NCBI RefSeq assembly: GCF_900104595.1
Contig: NZ_FNVY01000004.1
Coordinates: 434,001-498,000, forward strand
Direction: 5' to 3'
Length of the DNA: 64,000 bases
Source: Enterococcus timonensis
Lineage (GTDB): Bacteria; Bacillota; Bacilli; Lactobacillales; Enterococcaceae
Part shown: positions 9,250-17,446 of the stretch, one piece after another
Numbering within the stretch: the first letter of the stretch is position 1
Layout of the letters: every line of letters starts with the position of its first letter
Program-made: the position numbers and the translations under genes
The notes under the pieces: generated by a model
Database searches by the model: none
What the model was told of the DNA's origin: nothing
What the model saw: the letters and a program-made list of their open reading frames with translations, nothing else

Positions 9250-10227
9250 TTAGAGCATTTTTGTAGCAAATGCTTCAATGACCGTGTCGATCCATTCTTT
9301 TTTTTGTAACTGATCTAACCATTCAGCAGGAATTGATTCCAAGCCATAATAAATCCCGGCCAGTCCGCCACTTAATGAAGCAATAGTATCAGCGTCGCCA
9401 CCAAGGTTAACAGCTTTTAACGTACAATCGGCATAATTGCGCCCAGAAAGAAAACTCCACAGGCTCGCTTCTAAAGTGTCTACAACATAGCCAGACGATT
9501 TTATTTCTTTGCGAGGTAACATGCCGAAATAAGTATTAAAAATGCGGGCAAAATACGCAGACTCTTGTTGGAAAGCCGGATTGCTTTGATAATAATCCCG
9601 CGCTTTTTTGAGTCCACTGGCCACCGCCGCTCCTTTAAAATGTTTTCCGCCATTTAATTTGGCAGTCATTAATTCATTAGCAATCACCAAATACAACCCA
9701 CAAGCCATCAAATTACGAGGATGAGCATGGGTAATTCTAGCAAAATTATGAATCACATCATAGCTTTGAGGATCTGTGGCAAAATTGTCGCCAAATTTTT
9801 TCCGTAAATCAAATAATACGGGCATCATCCGCATCAAGGCACCATTTCCATTATCCGACTCGGCACTGCCACCGCAGCGTAAAGCGGTGAGTCCACCTTC
9901 GAAACGTGAAATAGCTCGCTCAGTACTAATACCAATATCAAAACAAATACCAAAAGGCGTGTACTCGCCTTGGCGCAACCAAGCTAAAAAGCGTGTCATC
10001 ACATCATTAAAATCGTCATCATGTTCGGTCAAACTGACGATTGTAGCTAAACTCATGGATGAATCATCGGACCAAGTGCCCGCTGGTTGATTATGAGTAC
10101 CAAAACTTCTTAAACCAGTCACCGGTTGCTTCGTTAAACGTTCTCGCGGCATAAATTCCACCGGCACACCCACGCTATCACCAAGAATACTTCCTAAAAT
10201 CGCCGCTTGTAAAATATTTTTTTCCAA
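9250..10227 (-). CDS. ADP-ribosylglycohydrolase family protein
   Basis: A 325-residue protein of the ARH/DraG family, which hydrolyses ADP-ribosyl bonds using two Mg2+. Metal-binding signatures are visible: GSILGDSVGVPVEF near residue 13, TWSDDSSMSLA near 51 (the TxDD-type motif) and GGDADTIASLSGGLAGIYYG near 280 (the DxDT motif). Length is typical. It has its own Shine-Dalgarno (AAGAAGGTGC) and no partner gene; it is read alone between the ABC operon and a small membrane protein. The target, protein-ADP-ribose or a free nucleotide derivative, cannot be told. Confidence 0.92.
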   Translation of the reverse strand: MEKNILQAAILGSILGDSVGVPVEFMPRERLTKQPVTGLRSFGTHNQPAGTWSDDSSMSLATIVSLTEHDDDFNDVMTRFLAWLRQGEYTPFGICFDIGISTERAISRFEGGLTALRCGGSAESDNGNGALMRMMPVLFDLRKKFGDNFATDPQSYDVIHNFARITHAHPRNLMACGLYLVIANELMTAKLNGGKHFKGAAVASGLKKARDYYQSNPAFQQESAYFARIFNTYFGMLPRKEIKSSGYVVDTLEASLWSFLSGRNYADCTLKAVNLGGDADTIASLSGGLAGIYYGLESIPAEWLDQLQKKEWIDTVIEAFATKML

Positions 10228-10437
10228 TCATGCACCTTCTTTCTTGTCTACTTATTTATATTGTAGAAGATATTAGGTAGAAAGGCAAAAAGGAATGCCA
10301 AAAAAATGTGAATTCAATCTGGTGACAAAGGATTTATTTTTTTAAATGTCCAACTTTAGTCTGATGACCGAATTTTTTTCTTTAGGTATGATAAATCTAT
10401 CAACCAACCAGTCATAAATTTGAAAGGACGAAAAATA

Positions 10438-10611
10438 ATGGACAACACAAATCAAGGACACGGCTTTTTTTTGACCATGCTATTGGGTCTCCTGGCTCTT
10501 TCAATGAATTGGTACATGTTAAGCGCACTGTTTATTATTACGGGGGTCATTGTTCAAATTACCCTTTGGACCCAGCAGTTGGCAGCCAAAAAAGAAACAA
10601 CGATTAAATAA
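10438..10611 (+). CDS. small membrane protein
   Basis: A 57-residue protein with two hydrophobic segments (about residues 8-26 and 27-45) and a Lys-rich tail. A longer frame could begin at TTG 10420, but AAAGGAC at 10421-10427 is placed for the ATG at 10438. No family recognised. It stands alone downstream of the ADP-ribosylglycohydrolase gene and upstream of the toxin-antitoxin operator. Confidence 0.6.
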   Translation: MDNTNQGHGFFLTMLLGLLALSMNWYMLSALFIITGVIVQITLWTQQLAAKKETTIK

Positions 10612-10737
10612 GTAATAAATAGCGCGGCTCAAAATATCTGGTGGCAGTAATTATTTTTTGATTTCACTTTCAAAATCCAAATAACAACTCATTTTAAAAA
10701 AATTGAGAAACTTGTTTGGATTTTTTTACAAAAAAAC

Positions 10738-10775
10738 GATAGCATATATTGAATGTTTTTGATATATATGCTATC
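10738..10775. promoter_or_regulatory. operator/promoter dyad of the toxin-antitoxin pair
   Basis: GATAGCATATAT (10738-10749) and ATATATGCTATC (10764-10775) are perfect inverted arms of 12 bp separated by 14 bp, ending 8 bp before the toxin start. This is the position where the antitoxin or toxin-antitoxin complex normally represses its own operon. Confidence 0.75.
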
Positions 10776-10783
10776 ATATATTT

Positions 10784-11143
10784 ATGGAGAAACCACAATT
10801 TGAATTTTACACCCGCCAGAATGGACATAATGAATTTATTGAGTTTTTAAATAATCTTCCTGCAAAGGACCAACAAAAATTATTGGCAGTGATTAGCAAC
10901 GTTCAAGAACATGGGCTATTAGTTGCACGTAGAATGAAATGGATAAAAAAATTGGAAGATAATTTATTTGAGTTACGGTCAGAATCCGGAAATAACATTC
11001 AACGAGGACTATACTTTCATGTGAAGGAAAATGAATTTGTTGTTACTCACGGTTTTACAAAAAAAACGCAAAAGACGCCGACAAGAGAAATAACTCATGC
11101 TTTAGAAATCAGAGATGAGTTTCAAAAAGGAGGGAATAACTGA
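10784..11143 (+). CDS. RelE/HigB-type toxin (Gp49-like)
   Basis: A 119-residue protein of the phage-Gp49/HigB-like RelE superfamily, usually a ribosome-dependent mRNA interferase. Visible features are FIEFLNNLPAKDQQKLLAVI near residue 18, the core strand NLFELRSESGNNIQRGLYFHV (Leu-Phe-Glu-Leu-Arg is characteristic) and FVVTHGFTKKTQKTPTREI near the C-terminus, which carries basic catalytic residues. It precedes the antitoxin and overlaps it by one base (TGATG), the toxin-first order of higBA. The ATG follows the dyad operator by 8 bp, so the transcript may be nearly leaderless; no strong Shine-Dalgarno is seen. Confidence 0.88.
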   Translation: MEKPQFEFYTRQNGHNEFIEFLNNLPAKDQQKLLAVISNVQEHGLLVARRMKWIKKLEDNLFELRSESGNNIQRGLYFHVKENEFVVTHGFTKKTQKTPTREITHALEIRDEFQKGGNN

Positions 11144-11418
11144 TGGCATCAATTAAATTTAATGATTATTTGTCTGAGCAGCTTAAGAATCCCGACTTTA
11201 AAAAGGGATTTGAAACAGAAGATTCTAAATTGAAAAGTGCTGTTGCTTTGTTCAAAGCAAGAGAAGAAGCTGGGTTATCTCAAAGAGAACTTGCTCAACT
11301 TGCTTCACTTCCTCAATCGACTATTGCACGAGTTGAAAGAGGCGATAATACTAGTTTTGATACGTTATCTAAAATTGCTTATGCCCTTGGAAAAAAATTA
11401 GAAGTGAATTTCATCTAG
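11143..11418 (+). CDS. XRE-family antitoxin (HigA-like)
   Basis: A 91-residue protein with a C-terminal helix-turn-helix at about residues 42-85 (AGLSQRELAQLASLPQSTIARVERG). The N-terminal 40 residues (FNDYLSEQLKNPDFKKGFE) are the short acidic segment that contacts the toxin in this family. AAAGGAGG precedes the ATG, which overlaps the toxin stop by one base, ensuring coupled translation. It should neutralise the toxin and bind the 10738-10775 dyad. Confidence 0.9.
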   Translation: MASIKFNDYLSEQLKNPDFKKGFETEDSKLKSAVALFKAREEAGLSQRELAQLASLPQSTIARVERGDNTSFDTLSKIAYALGKKLEVNFI

Positions 11419-11526
11419 GTTATTTAAAAAAATTAGTGAGTATGAAGGCTGAAAATGTATAATACATTAGGCAAAATTGATGTATAAGAAAATAATTTTG
11501 TATAGAAAAGAGTAAAAGTCCAATGA

Positions 11527-11554
11527 GCAGCAAGTCAGACTTGTTGCTTTTTTT
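11527..11554 (+). terminator. rho-independent terminator before galU
   Basis: Arms GCAGCAAG and CTTGTTGC are followed by seven T. It ends the toxin-antitoxin transcript. Just upstream (11453-11467) AATGTATAATACATT is a short palindrome of unknown meaning. Confidence 0.8.
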
Positions 11555-11647
11555 ATGCATTTATTTTGGAAAATAAGGTGCAGACTAGCGACAAGTAAGT
11601 TATAATGGGCACAATGCATCACAATTTTTTTAAAGGAGCGTTTGACT

Positions 11648-12535
11648 ATGCAAAAAGTTCGTAAAGCAATTATTCCAGCAGCAGGTTTGGGGACACGGTT
11701 TTTACCGGCCACTAAAGCCATTGCCAAAGAAATGTTACCGATTGTAGATAAACCAACGATTCAATTTATTGTCGAAGAAGCGATTGCTTCAGGAATTGAG
11801 GATATTTTAGTCATCACCGGTAAAGGAAAACGGCCAATTGAAGATCACTTTGACGCCAATTTAGAATTGGAACAAAATTTGCGGGCTAAAGGAAAAAAAG
11901 AATTGCTAGCTTTAGTTGAAGAAACGACGGCTATTAAATTGCATTTTATCCGCCAAAAACATCCGCGGGGCTTAGGCGATGCAGTATTGCAAGCAAAAGC
12001 TTTTGTGGGCAATGAACCATTTGTCGTGATGTTAGGCGATGACTTGATGGAAGACACGATCCCATTGACCAAACAATTAATGAATGATTTTGATGTGACT
12101 CAATCTTCGACTTTGGCAGTAATGAAAGTGCCTCACGAAGAAACATCTCGCTACGGCATTATTAATCCTTCCGGCAAAATCGAAAAAGGATTGTACAATG
12201 TGACCGACTTTGTGGAAAAACCAACGCCAGAAGAGGCGCCTAGTGATTTGGCAATTATTGGTCGTTATTTATTAAAACCTGAAATTTTTGAAATTTTGGA
12301 GCACCAAGCACCAGGCGCTGGTGGCGAAATTCAATTAACAGATGCGATTAATACTTTAAATAACACGCAGCGGGTTTTTGCGCGAGAATTTTTGGGACAA
12401 CGCTATGATGTCGGGGACAAATTAGGGTTTGTGGAAACCAATATTTTATACGGATTGAAGCATCCAGAAATTAAAGATGATTTGAAAAAGTTTTTAATTT
12501 CATTAGTTGCTGAAATGGATACCGAAAAAAAATAA
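11648..12535 (+). CDS. galU: UTP-glucose-1-phosphate uridylyltransferase
   Basis: A 295-residue enzyme making UDP-glucose from UTP and glucose-1-phosphate for glycolipids, teichoic acid decoration and capsule. The nucleotide-binding start is [19 protein letters not shown], with the metal/uridine site VMLGDDLM near 125, the substrate loop [12 protein letters not shown] near 190 and [12 protein letters not shown] near 225, all diagnostic of bacterial GalU. AAGGAG at 11633-11638 is 9 nt from the ATG at 11648; a TTG at 11642 is too close. TATAAT at 11600-11605 is a probable -10. It is monocistronic, with a terminator after it. Confidence 0.97.
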   Translation: MQKVRKAIIPAAGLGTRFLPATKAIAKEMLPIVDKPTIQFIVEEAIASGIEDILVITGKGKRPIEDHFDANLELEQNLRAKGKKELLALVEETTAIKLHFIRQKHPRGLGDAVLQAKAFVGNEPFVVMLGDDLMEDTIPLTKQLMNDFDVTQSSTLAVMKVPHEETSRYGIINPSGKIEKGLYNVTDFVEKPTPEEAPSDLAIIGRYLLKPEIFEILEHQAPGAGGEIQLTDAINTLNNTQRVFAREFLGQRYDVGDKLGFVETNILYGLKHPEIKDDLKKFLISLVAEMDTEKK

Positions 12536-12540
12536 ATAAA

Positions 12541-12574
12541 AAAGACGAAACTTAAAACGAGTTTCGTCTTTTTC
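12541..12574 (+). terminator. rho-independent terminator of galU
   Basis: Arms AAAGACGAAACT and AGTTTCGTCTTT are followed by T-rich sequence immediately after the galU stop. Confidence 0.9.
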
Positions 12575-12657
12575 TTGGCGGAAAGTCCTAATTTTAGTAT
12601 AATTAAATTAAGGAGCTTAACAAAAATTTAAAAATTAATTAGAAAGTGGGAAGGACT

Positions 12658-13830
12658 ATGCGAAGGCAGAGGCGCAGAAAAAAGCGAATTATATTTTATG
12701 GTATCGTAGCCGGACTTGTGGTATTTTTGGCGGCCTTTAGTCTGTATTTAGGTGTGTTCGCTACTAAGAATGTTAGTGGCGCCGAAGATTTGCACACTCG
12801 CTATGTTGCTTTAAGTGAAAAAGTCAGCCAGTTTTATGACACGGATCAAAAAGATTTTTTAGCTGAAAATCTCACCGCTCACCAATTAGAAAATGCCCAA
12901 AAATCGTTGCGGAATTTGAAAATAAAAGAAAATGAAATTGCTCAACTGACACTTAAAAATGATGATCGTGGATTTCTAACCCAATCAGAAGGTTTGCGAA
13001 GTAGCGTTTTGGAAGATTTGACTATGATTGAAAAGAAGTTCAATGCTCAATTGGATACGAATTTACTTTTTGAAGAAGTGGCGTTAACCGGGAGTCGTTT
13101 GACAAACGGTGTGCCTTTGATAGATATTATTACTGCCAAAGGTTTTTTGACGGTGACTGATGGTTTTGAAGCTAATTTTCAAGGAGTTAGTGATGGATGG
13201 ACGGTGGCGATTCGCAGTTTATTTAAAGAAGGAGCCAATCAATTGGCGGCCATCACGCAGGCAAAAAGATTGTTGACAGCTTACAGTCAAGATCAAAATC
13301 CTGATAATCATGCCACAGCGAAAGCTCAGATTGAAAAAATTGCCAACGAAAAAGTTCGGGACAAATTATTAGCCGAATTAGGTGATCCAACTTCGATTGT
13401 AGCAGACGAAATCGCGACACCGGAAGAAGAAGCTGCGCTAGAAGACTTGCAAAAGCCAGCTGAAATTATACCGAATAGACCAATAGTTCCAGGTCCAATT
13501 GAAAATAATAGCGATAACTCTTCTTCGACAAATAATTCAGAATCGAATAGTTCAAGCTCCAATAGTTCAAGCTCAAATAATTCCGGTTCCAATAATTCAA
13601 GTTCAAACAATTCCGACTCAAGTAGTTCTGAATCGAACAACTCAAGTTCAGAGAATTCTACTACACCGCCAAGCACTTCGACTCCGCCAAGCACCACGCC
13701 AGAAGAATCATTGCCGCCAGTAACTGAACCTGATCCCGGAGAAAATCCAGAACCTAATCCAGATTCCGGTACAAATGGTTCCAGCACCAGTGAGGGCAGC
13801 TATGAATCATTGGTGGAAACTGGGGATTAA
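12658..13830 (+). CDS. membrane-anchored Ser/Asn-rich surface protein
   Basis: About 390 residues: a strongly basic N-terminus (RRQRRRKKR), one TM helix (about 13-35), an extracytoplasmic helical domain (about 40-270) and a low-complexity tail dominated by Ser and Asn, then Pro/Thr/Glu (about 285-380). It has no LPXTG or WxL motif, so the single N-terminal helix is the likely anchor. GGAAGG precedes the ATG at 12658; a GTG at 12646 is upstream of that site and less likely. The domain segment DFLAENLTAHQLENAQKSL resembles IFLSQNLTQEQLTTFTRER of the gene at 32207, suggesting paralogues. Function unknown. Confidence 0.8.
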   Translation: MRRQRRRKKRIIFYGIVAGLVVFLAAFSLYLGVFATKNVSGAEDLHTRYVALSEKVSQFYDTDQKDFLAENLTAHQLENAQKSLRNLKIKENEIAQLTLKNDDRGFLTQSEGLRSSVLEDLTMIEKKFNAQLDTNLLFEEVALTGSRLTNGVPLIDIITAKGFLTVTDGFEANFQGVSDGWTVAIRSLFKEGANQLAAITQAKRLLTAYSQDQNPDNHATAKAQIEKIANEKVRDKLLAELGDPTSIVADEIATPEEEAALEDLQKPAEIIPNRPIVPGPIENNSDNSSSTNNSESNSSSSNSSSSNNSGSNNSSSNNSDSSSSESNNSSSENSTTPPSTSTPPSTTPEESLPPVTEPDPGENPEPNPDSGTNGSSTSEGSYESLVETGD

Positions 13831-13901
13831 GTAAGCTAAAAAAATTGTGAACTCGTCTTAAAACAAATAATTGTTCCACGTAATATTTAGCGAAATTAAA
13901 G

Positions 13902-13946
13902 TTGTCAGACATTTTTTTAAACGAAAAATGTCTGGCAATTTTTTTT
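13902..13946 (+). terminator. rho-independent terminator
   Basis: Arms TTGTCAGACATTTTT and AAAAATGTCTGGCAA are followed by eight T, ending the Ser/Asn-rich protein gene. Confidence 0.92.
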
Positions 13947-14100
13947 GAAAATTTTTCAAAGTGTTCTTCATTAAATTTATGGCAAAGTGAGACTTAAAAA
14001 AAGAAAAATTTCCCGGTTTTATAGCCTACAAGTAGTTTATTTTAGCTTTATACGGTATACTTTTGAAGTGAGGAATTTTAGTGAGAAAGTAGGAAAACAG

Positions 14101-14940
14101 ATGATATTAATTACCGGTGGAAATGGTCAACTTGGGACCGAATTGCAACATTTATTAACAGAAAAAAATGAACGGTTCATCGCAACGGACGTTTCAGAAT
14201 TAGATATTACTGATCGCGCGGCAACTTTTGAATATATTGAAAAATTGCGGCCAGAAGTTATCTATCATTGTGCGGCTTATACGGCAGTGGACAAAGCCGA
14301 AGACGAAGGAAAAGCGCTAGACGAAAAAATCAATGTCGATGGCACTTGCAATGTTTCAGAAGCAGCGGCAAAAGTTGGTGCTAAACTTGTTTACATTTCT
14401 ACAGATTATGTTTTTGATGGCACGAAAAAAGATGACGAATATGAAGTTGATGACAAACCAAATCCATTAAATGAATATGGTCGTACTAAGTTAATGGGTG
14501 AAGTGGCGGTTCGCGCATCAGGGGCTTCTTATTATATTATTCGCACTAGCTGGGTCTTTGGTTTGTACGGGAAAAATTTTGTTTTCACTATGCAAAATCT
14601 AGCAAAAAACCACGATACTTTAACCGTGGTTGACGATCAAGTCGGCCGGCCAACTTGGACTCGAACGTTAGCTGAGTTTATGACATATGCAGTGGAAAAA
14701 GAAATTCCGCTTGGGATATATCATCTTTCAAATGACAATAGCTGTTCTTGGTATGAATTTGCTAAAGAAATTTTGAAAGACACTGATGTAACAGTGAAGC
14801 CAGTCATGAGCGCCGAATTTCCACAAAAAGCTCGTCGTCCCCAATATTCAGTCATGAGCTTAGAAAAAACAAAAAAAACCGGTTTTGTCATTCCAACATG
14901 GCAAGAAGCTTTAGCAAAAATGATTGCCTTGCAAAAATAA
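14101..14940 (+). CDS. rmlD: dTDP-4-dehydrorhamnose reductase
   Basis: A 279-residue extended SDR enzyme making dTDP-L-rhamnose, the last step before rhamnose enters cell-wall polysaccharides. The NAD(P) site is ITGGNGQLGTEL at the N-terminus, followed by HCAAYTAVDKAEDE, the catalytic STDYVFDG with Tyr-x3-Lys in YGRTKLMGE, and RTSWVFG. A longer frame begins at 13987, but the family starts at MILITGG, giving the ATG at 14101 with AAAGTAGGA before it; TATACT near 14054 is a probable -10. The rmlABC genes are not adjacent, so this copy stands alone. Confidence 0.92.
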   Translation: MILITGGNGQLGTELQHLLTEKNERFIATDVSELDITDRAATFEYIEKLRPEVIYHCAAYTAVDKAEDEGKALDEKINVDGTCNVSEAAAKVGAKLVYISTDYVFDGTKKDDEYEVDDKPNPLNEYGRTKLMGEVAVRASGASYYIIRTSWVFGLYGKNFVFTMQNLAKNHDTLTVVDDQVGRPTWTRTLAEFMTYAVEKEIPLGIYHLSNDNSCSWYEFAKEILKDTDVTVKPVMSAEFPQKARRPQYSVMSLEKTKKTGFVIPTWQEALAKMIALQK

Positions 14941-14958
14941 AAGATAAATCTTTAAAAA

Positions 14959-14999
14959 ATGAACGTCATCTGATTTTTTAGATGACGTTCATTTTTTTT
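14959..14999 (+). terminator. rho-independent terminator of rmlD
   Basis: Arms AATGAACGTCATCT and AGATGACGTTCATT are followed by a T-run. The following 240 bp to the WxL operon is very A/T-rich and holds no gene. Confidence 0.93.
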
Positions 15000-15243
15000 G
15001 GCGTAGTAATTGGTTTTCTAACTAGCAGCTTTTTTCAAATAAAAAAAAGACAAATTCTAGAAAAAATAAACATTTTTCGTAAAGTAAAAGTTTGTTATAA
15101 CAGAATTTTCTCGAATCTCCTTGAAAAGACTAGCTTTTAAAAAAATTTAGCTCACGAATTCTAAAAAAAAGTGAAAACTTGATTTTTTTTTACTTGTTTT
15201 ATCCCTTATGCTTAGCTTGTAAAAAATAAAGGAGGGATTCATC

Positions 15244-15936
15244 ATGTCAAGCAAAAAATTATTGGGCAGCCTGTTGTTGTCCGCTATCGCATTAGGAAGT
15301 TTTGTTTCTGTTAGTCAAGCTGCAGGGAAATCAACGACTACTGGAGATATTACTTTTACTGAAGCCACGGGTCCAGTTGATCCATTAGATCCAACTGATC
15401 CAACGAAACCAATTGACCCAGAAGATCCAGGCAATCCTCCGACTGGCCAAGTTGGACCGTTGACATTGGACGTGGCACCAAACTTACCATTTGGCACTCA
15501 TGAAATTACTGGTAATGCCATCAAAGCAACGGTTGATACTGAAAAAAATGATTCACCGTATATCCAAGTTTCTGACCGTCGTGGCGCTAACGCTGACGGA
15601 AAAGGTCAAGGTTGGCATTTGACGGTGGCCATCAGTGATTTCACAAATAGCACACAAACTTTGCAAGGAACACAATTAAGTTTTAATGGTACCGGAAATG
15701 TTTTACCACACACAAGCTCAGCCACTGCCGCCGAAGCTCCTCTTTCTAAAGAAATTAAGGGCTTGGATAAAACAGATGGAGAAGTTTTAATCTGGGATGC
15801 AGCTGTTGGACAAGGGATTGGCTCTTGGGTAGATGTTTACAGTCCAGAAAATATTACGTTAGACGTACCAAATCCTGCACTTGGGACTTATAATGCTACG
15901 TTAACCTGGAATTTAACAGCTGGGCCAGCAGCTTAA
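15244..15936 (+). CDS. WxL-domain cell-surface protein (short)
   Basis: A 230-residue secreted protein: signal peptide with cleavage near VSQA|AG (about residue 27), a Pro/Asp-rich linker (DPLDPTDPTKPIDPEDPG, about 45-65), then a C-terminal WxL domain that attaches non-covalently to peptidoglycan. Both WxL motifs are visible: GWHLTVAISDF near residue 122 and TWNLTAGP at the C-terminus. GGAGGGATTC precedes the ATG. It is the first gene of a WxL-DUF916-LPXTG-WxL cluster, the standard arrangement in enterococci. A terminator-like hairpin directly after it should make it the most abundant product. Confidence 0.95.
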   Translation: MSSKKLLGSLLLSAIALGSFVSVSQAAGKSTTTGDITFTEATGPVDPLDPTDPTKPIDPEDPGNPPTGQVGPLTLDVAPNLPFGTHEITGNAIKATVDTEKNDSPYIQVSDRRGANADGKGQGWHLTVAISDFTNSTQTLQGTQLSFNGTGNVLPHTSSATAAEAPLSKEIKGLDKTDGEVLIWDAAVGQGIGSWVDVYSPENITLDVPNPALGTYNATLTWNLTAGPAA

Positions 15937-15944
15937 TAATTGAA

Positions 15945-15973
15945 GGGGAGGAAATTTTCTCCCCTTTTTTTTC
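15945..15973 (+). terminator. intra-operon attenuator/terminator hairpin
   Basis: Perfect arms AAGGGGAG and CTCCCCTT with loop GAAATTTT are followed by a T-run, lying between the first WxL gene and the DUF916 gene inside an otherwise continuous operon. Partial read-through would set the ratio of WxL protein to its partners. Confidence 0.85.
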
Positions 15974-15987
15974 AAGGGGGAATTACC

Positions 15988-17043
15988 ATGAAGAACAAAA
16001 AAATAAAATGGTTGTTGCTTATCGTCTTAGGCTTGATGAGTTGGAGTATTAGTTTGCCAGTATCAGCGGAGGAGAATGTTGCTAATTTTGGAGTGAAACC
16101 AATTTTACCTGATAATCAAATGGAAAATATTGGTGGCTATTTTGATTTAATTGTCACACCAGATCTGGAACAAACCTTACAAATTGAAATTTCCAATTCA
16201 TCAGACGAAGATCGCGTTTTTGAAGTTCAAATCAATCCGGCCATGACAAGTGACGGCGGAACAATTGATTATAGTCAAACAGAACCACGCTTAGATGATT
16301 CACTGCCATTTGATATTCGCCAATTTTTGACTGTTACACAAAATGAAATCGAAATTCCAGCGCATCAGTCAATCGTTGTGCCGGTAAAATTAGTTATCCC
16401 GACAGAAAAATTTTCTGGGCGCGTATTAGCTGGGATTCATGTGCTGCCAAAAGATATTAGTACGACAAATAGCAAGGATGAAAATTCGCTGGAAATTAAT
16501 AATCGGTTTGCTTATAACATTGCCGTGTCCTTAAGAGAAGAGCTAACAATAATTGAACCAGATTTAAAATTATTAGAAGGACAAGTTAGCGCAGTGAATG
16601 CCAGTCCTGCTGTTCAATTTCTTTTTCAAAATCCAATGGGAACAATTATTCCTAATCTTGTTTTTACTAGCACCGTTTATTATGATGATCAATTGTATAT
16701 TGATAATACGTCAAAAGAATTTTTAGTTGCGCCAAATTCAAATTTTCATCTGAATCTTGATTTGGCTGGAGACAAGGCGAAAGCTGGCGATTATCACGCT
16801 GAAATTGTGGCCAAATCTGGTGACCAATACGAGTGGCATTTTACTTATGATTTTTCCATTGCCAAAAAGCAAGCCGATGAAGTGAATGAAAGTTCGATTT
16901 TTGCCGTGAAAGATAATCATTTTCCATGGTTGACTTTATTGTTGGTGGTGGCGATTGTGATTTTACTATTTTTGATTTTCTTCTTGATTTTCTGGAAGCG
17001 CCGGAAAAAAGAAGAGGATGAGGTGGAAACAGCAACCCATTAA
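15988..17043 (+). CDS. WxL-interacting protein (DUF916/DUF3324)
   Basis: A 351-residue membrane-anchored protein: signal peptide (cleavage near PVSA|EE), DUF916 domain (about 30-170; FGVKPILPDNQMENIGGYFDL and the Ig-like core with FSGRVLAGIHV), DUF3324 domain (about 175-300) and a C-terminal TM helix with basic tail (WLTLLLVVAIVIL to KRRKK). These proteins bind WxL domains and peptidoglycan at the cell surface. CAAGGGGG is 9 nt before the ATG at 15988; upstream in-frame codons lie within the terminator hairpin and are not used. It lies between two WxL genes in one operon. Confidence 0.95.
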   Translation: MKNKKIKWLLLIVLGLMSWSISLPVSAEENVANFGVKPILPDNQMENIGGYFDLIVTPDLEQTLQIEISNSSDEDRVFEVQINPAMTSDGGTIDYSQTEPRLDDSLPFDIRQFLTVTQNEIEIPAHQSIVVPVKLVIPTEKFSGRVLAGIHVLPKDISTTNSKDENSLEINNRFAYNIAVSLREELTIIEPDLKLLEGQVSAVNASPAVQFLFQNPMGTIIPNLVFTSTVYYDDQLYIDNTSKEFLVAPNSNFHLNLDLAGDKAKAGDYHAEIVAKSGDQYEWHFTYDFSIAKKQADEVNESSIFAVKDNHFPWLTLLLVVAIVILLFLIFFLIFWKRRKKEEDEVETATH

Positions 17044-17056
17044 GGAGGGCTTCCTC

Positions 17057-17446
17057 ATGAAAAAAATTTTTAATGGTGGCAGGCCTTTGGTGTTGCTGGC
17101 AATAATCAGTCTCTGTTTATTCGGATTCGGGTCATTGGTTGCAGCTGTCGATACCGAATCGGGAATTACTTTTGTGGAAGGTTCAGAACCAAGCGAACCG
17201 ACAGAACCAAGTGAACCCACAGAGCCAAGCGAACCAGGAAAGCCAACTGAGCCAACGACGCCAGGACAACCTACTACGCCAACAAAACCCGTCACGCCAG
17301 AAAAACCCAATCATCACTTGCCGCAAACCGGTAGTGTAGAACAAAATTTTTTGTGGTTAGTTTTAATTATTTTACTGGTCATTTTATTTATAATTTTGTG
17401 GAAACGGAAAAAGGAGGATGAAGACGATGAGAAAAATCATTCTTAA
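17057..17446 (+). CDS. small LPXTG-anchored Pro/Glu-rich protein
   Basis: A 129-residue sortase substrate: signal peptide (cleavage near VAA|VD), a short segment DTESGITFVEG, Pro-rich repeats (SEPTEP units, about 43-62), LPQTG at 88-92, a TM helix (about 97-114) and a KRKKEDEDDE tail. Such small proteins are regular members of WxL operons. AAGGAGGG follows directly on the DUF916 stop. The segment ITFVEG resembles ITFTEA of the first WxL protein, hinting at a shared N-terminal motif. Its 3' end overlaps the next WxL gene by 20 bp. Confidence 0.93.
   Translation: MKKIFNGGRPLVLLAIISLCLFGFGSLVAAVDTESGITFVEGSEPSEPTEPSEPTEPSEPGKPTEPTTPGQPTTPTKPVTPEKPNHHLPQTGSVEQNFLWLVLIILLVILFIILWKRKKEDEDDEKNHS

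Noticed and set aside
13540-13660. Repetitive AATAGTTCAAGC-like units, considered as a CRISPR or VNTR
   Set aside because: Units are short, irregular and in frame as Ser/Asn codons of a surface protein; no spacers. No CRISPR array is seen in the window.
13326-13787. 153-codon minus-strand frame rich in Glu, Leu and Ser
   Set aside because: Antisense shadow of the Ser/Asn-rich repeat tail; repetitive codons keep the other strand open.
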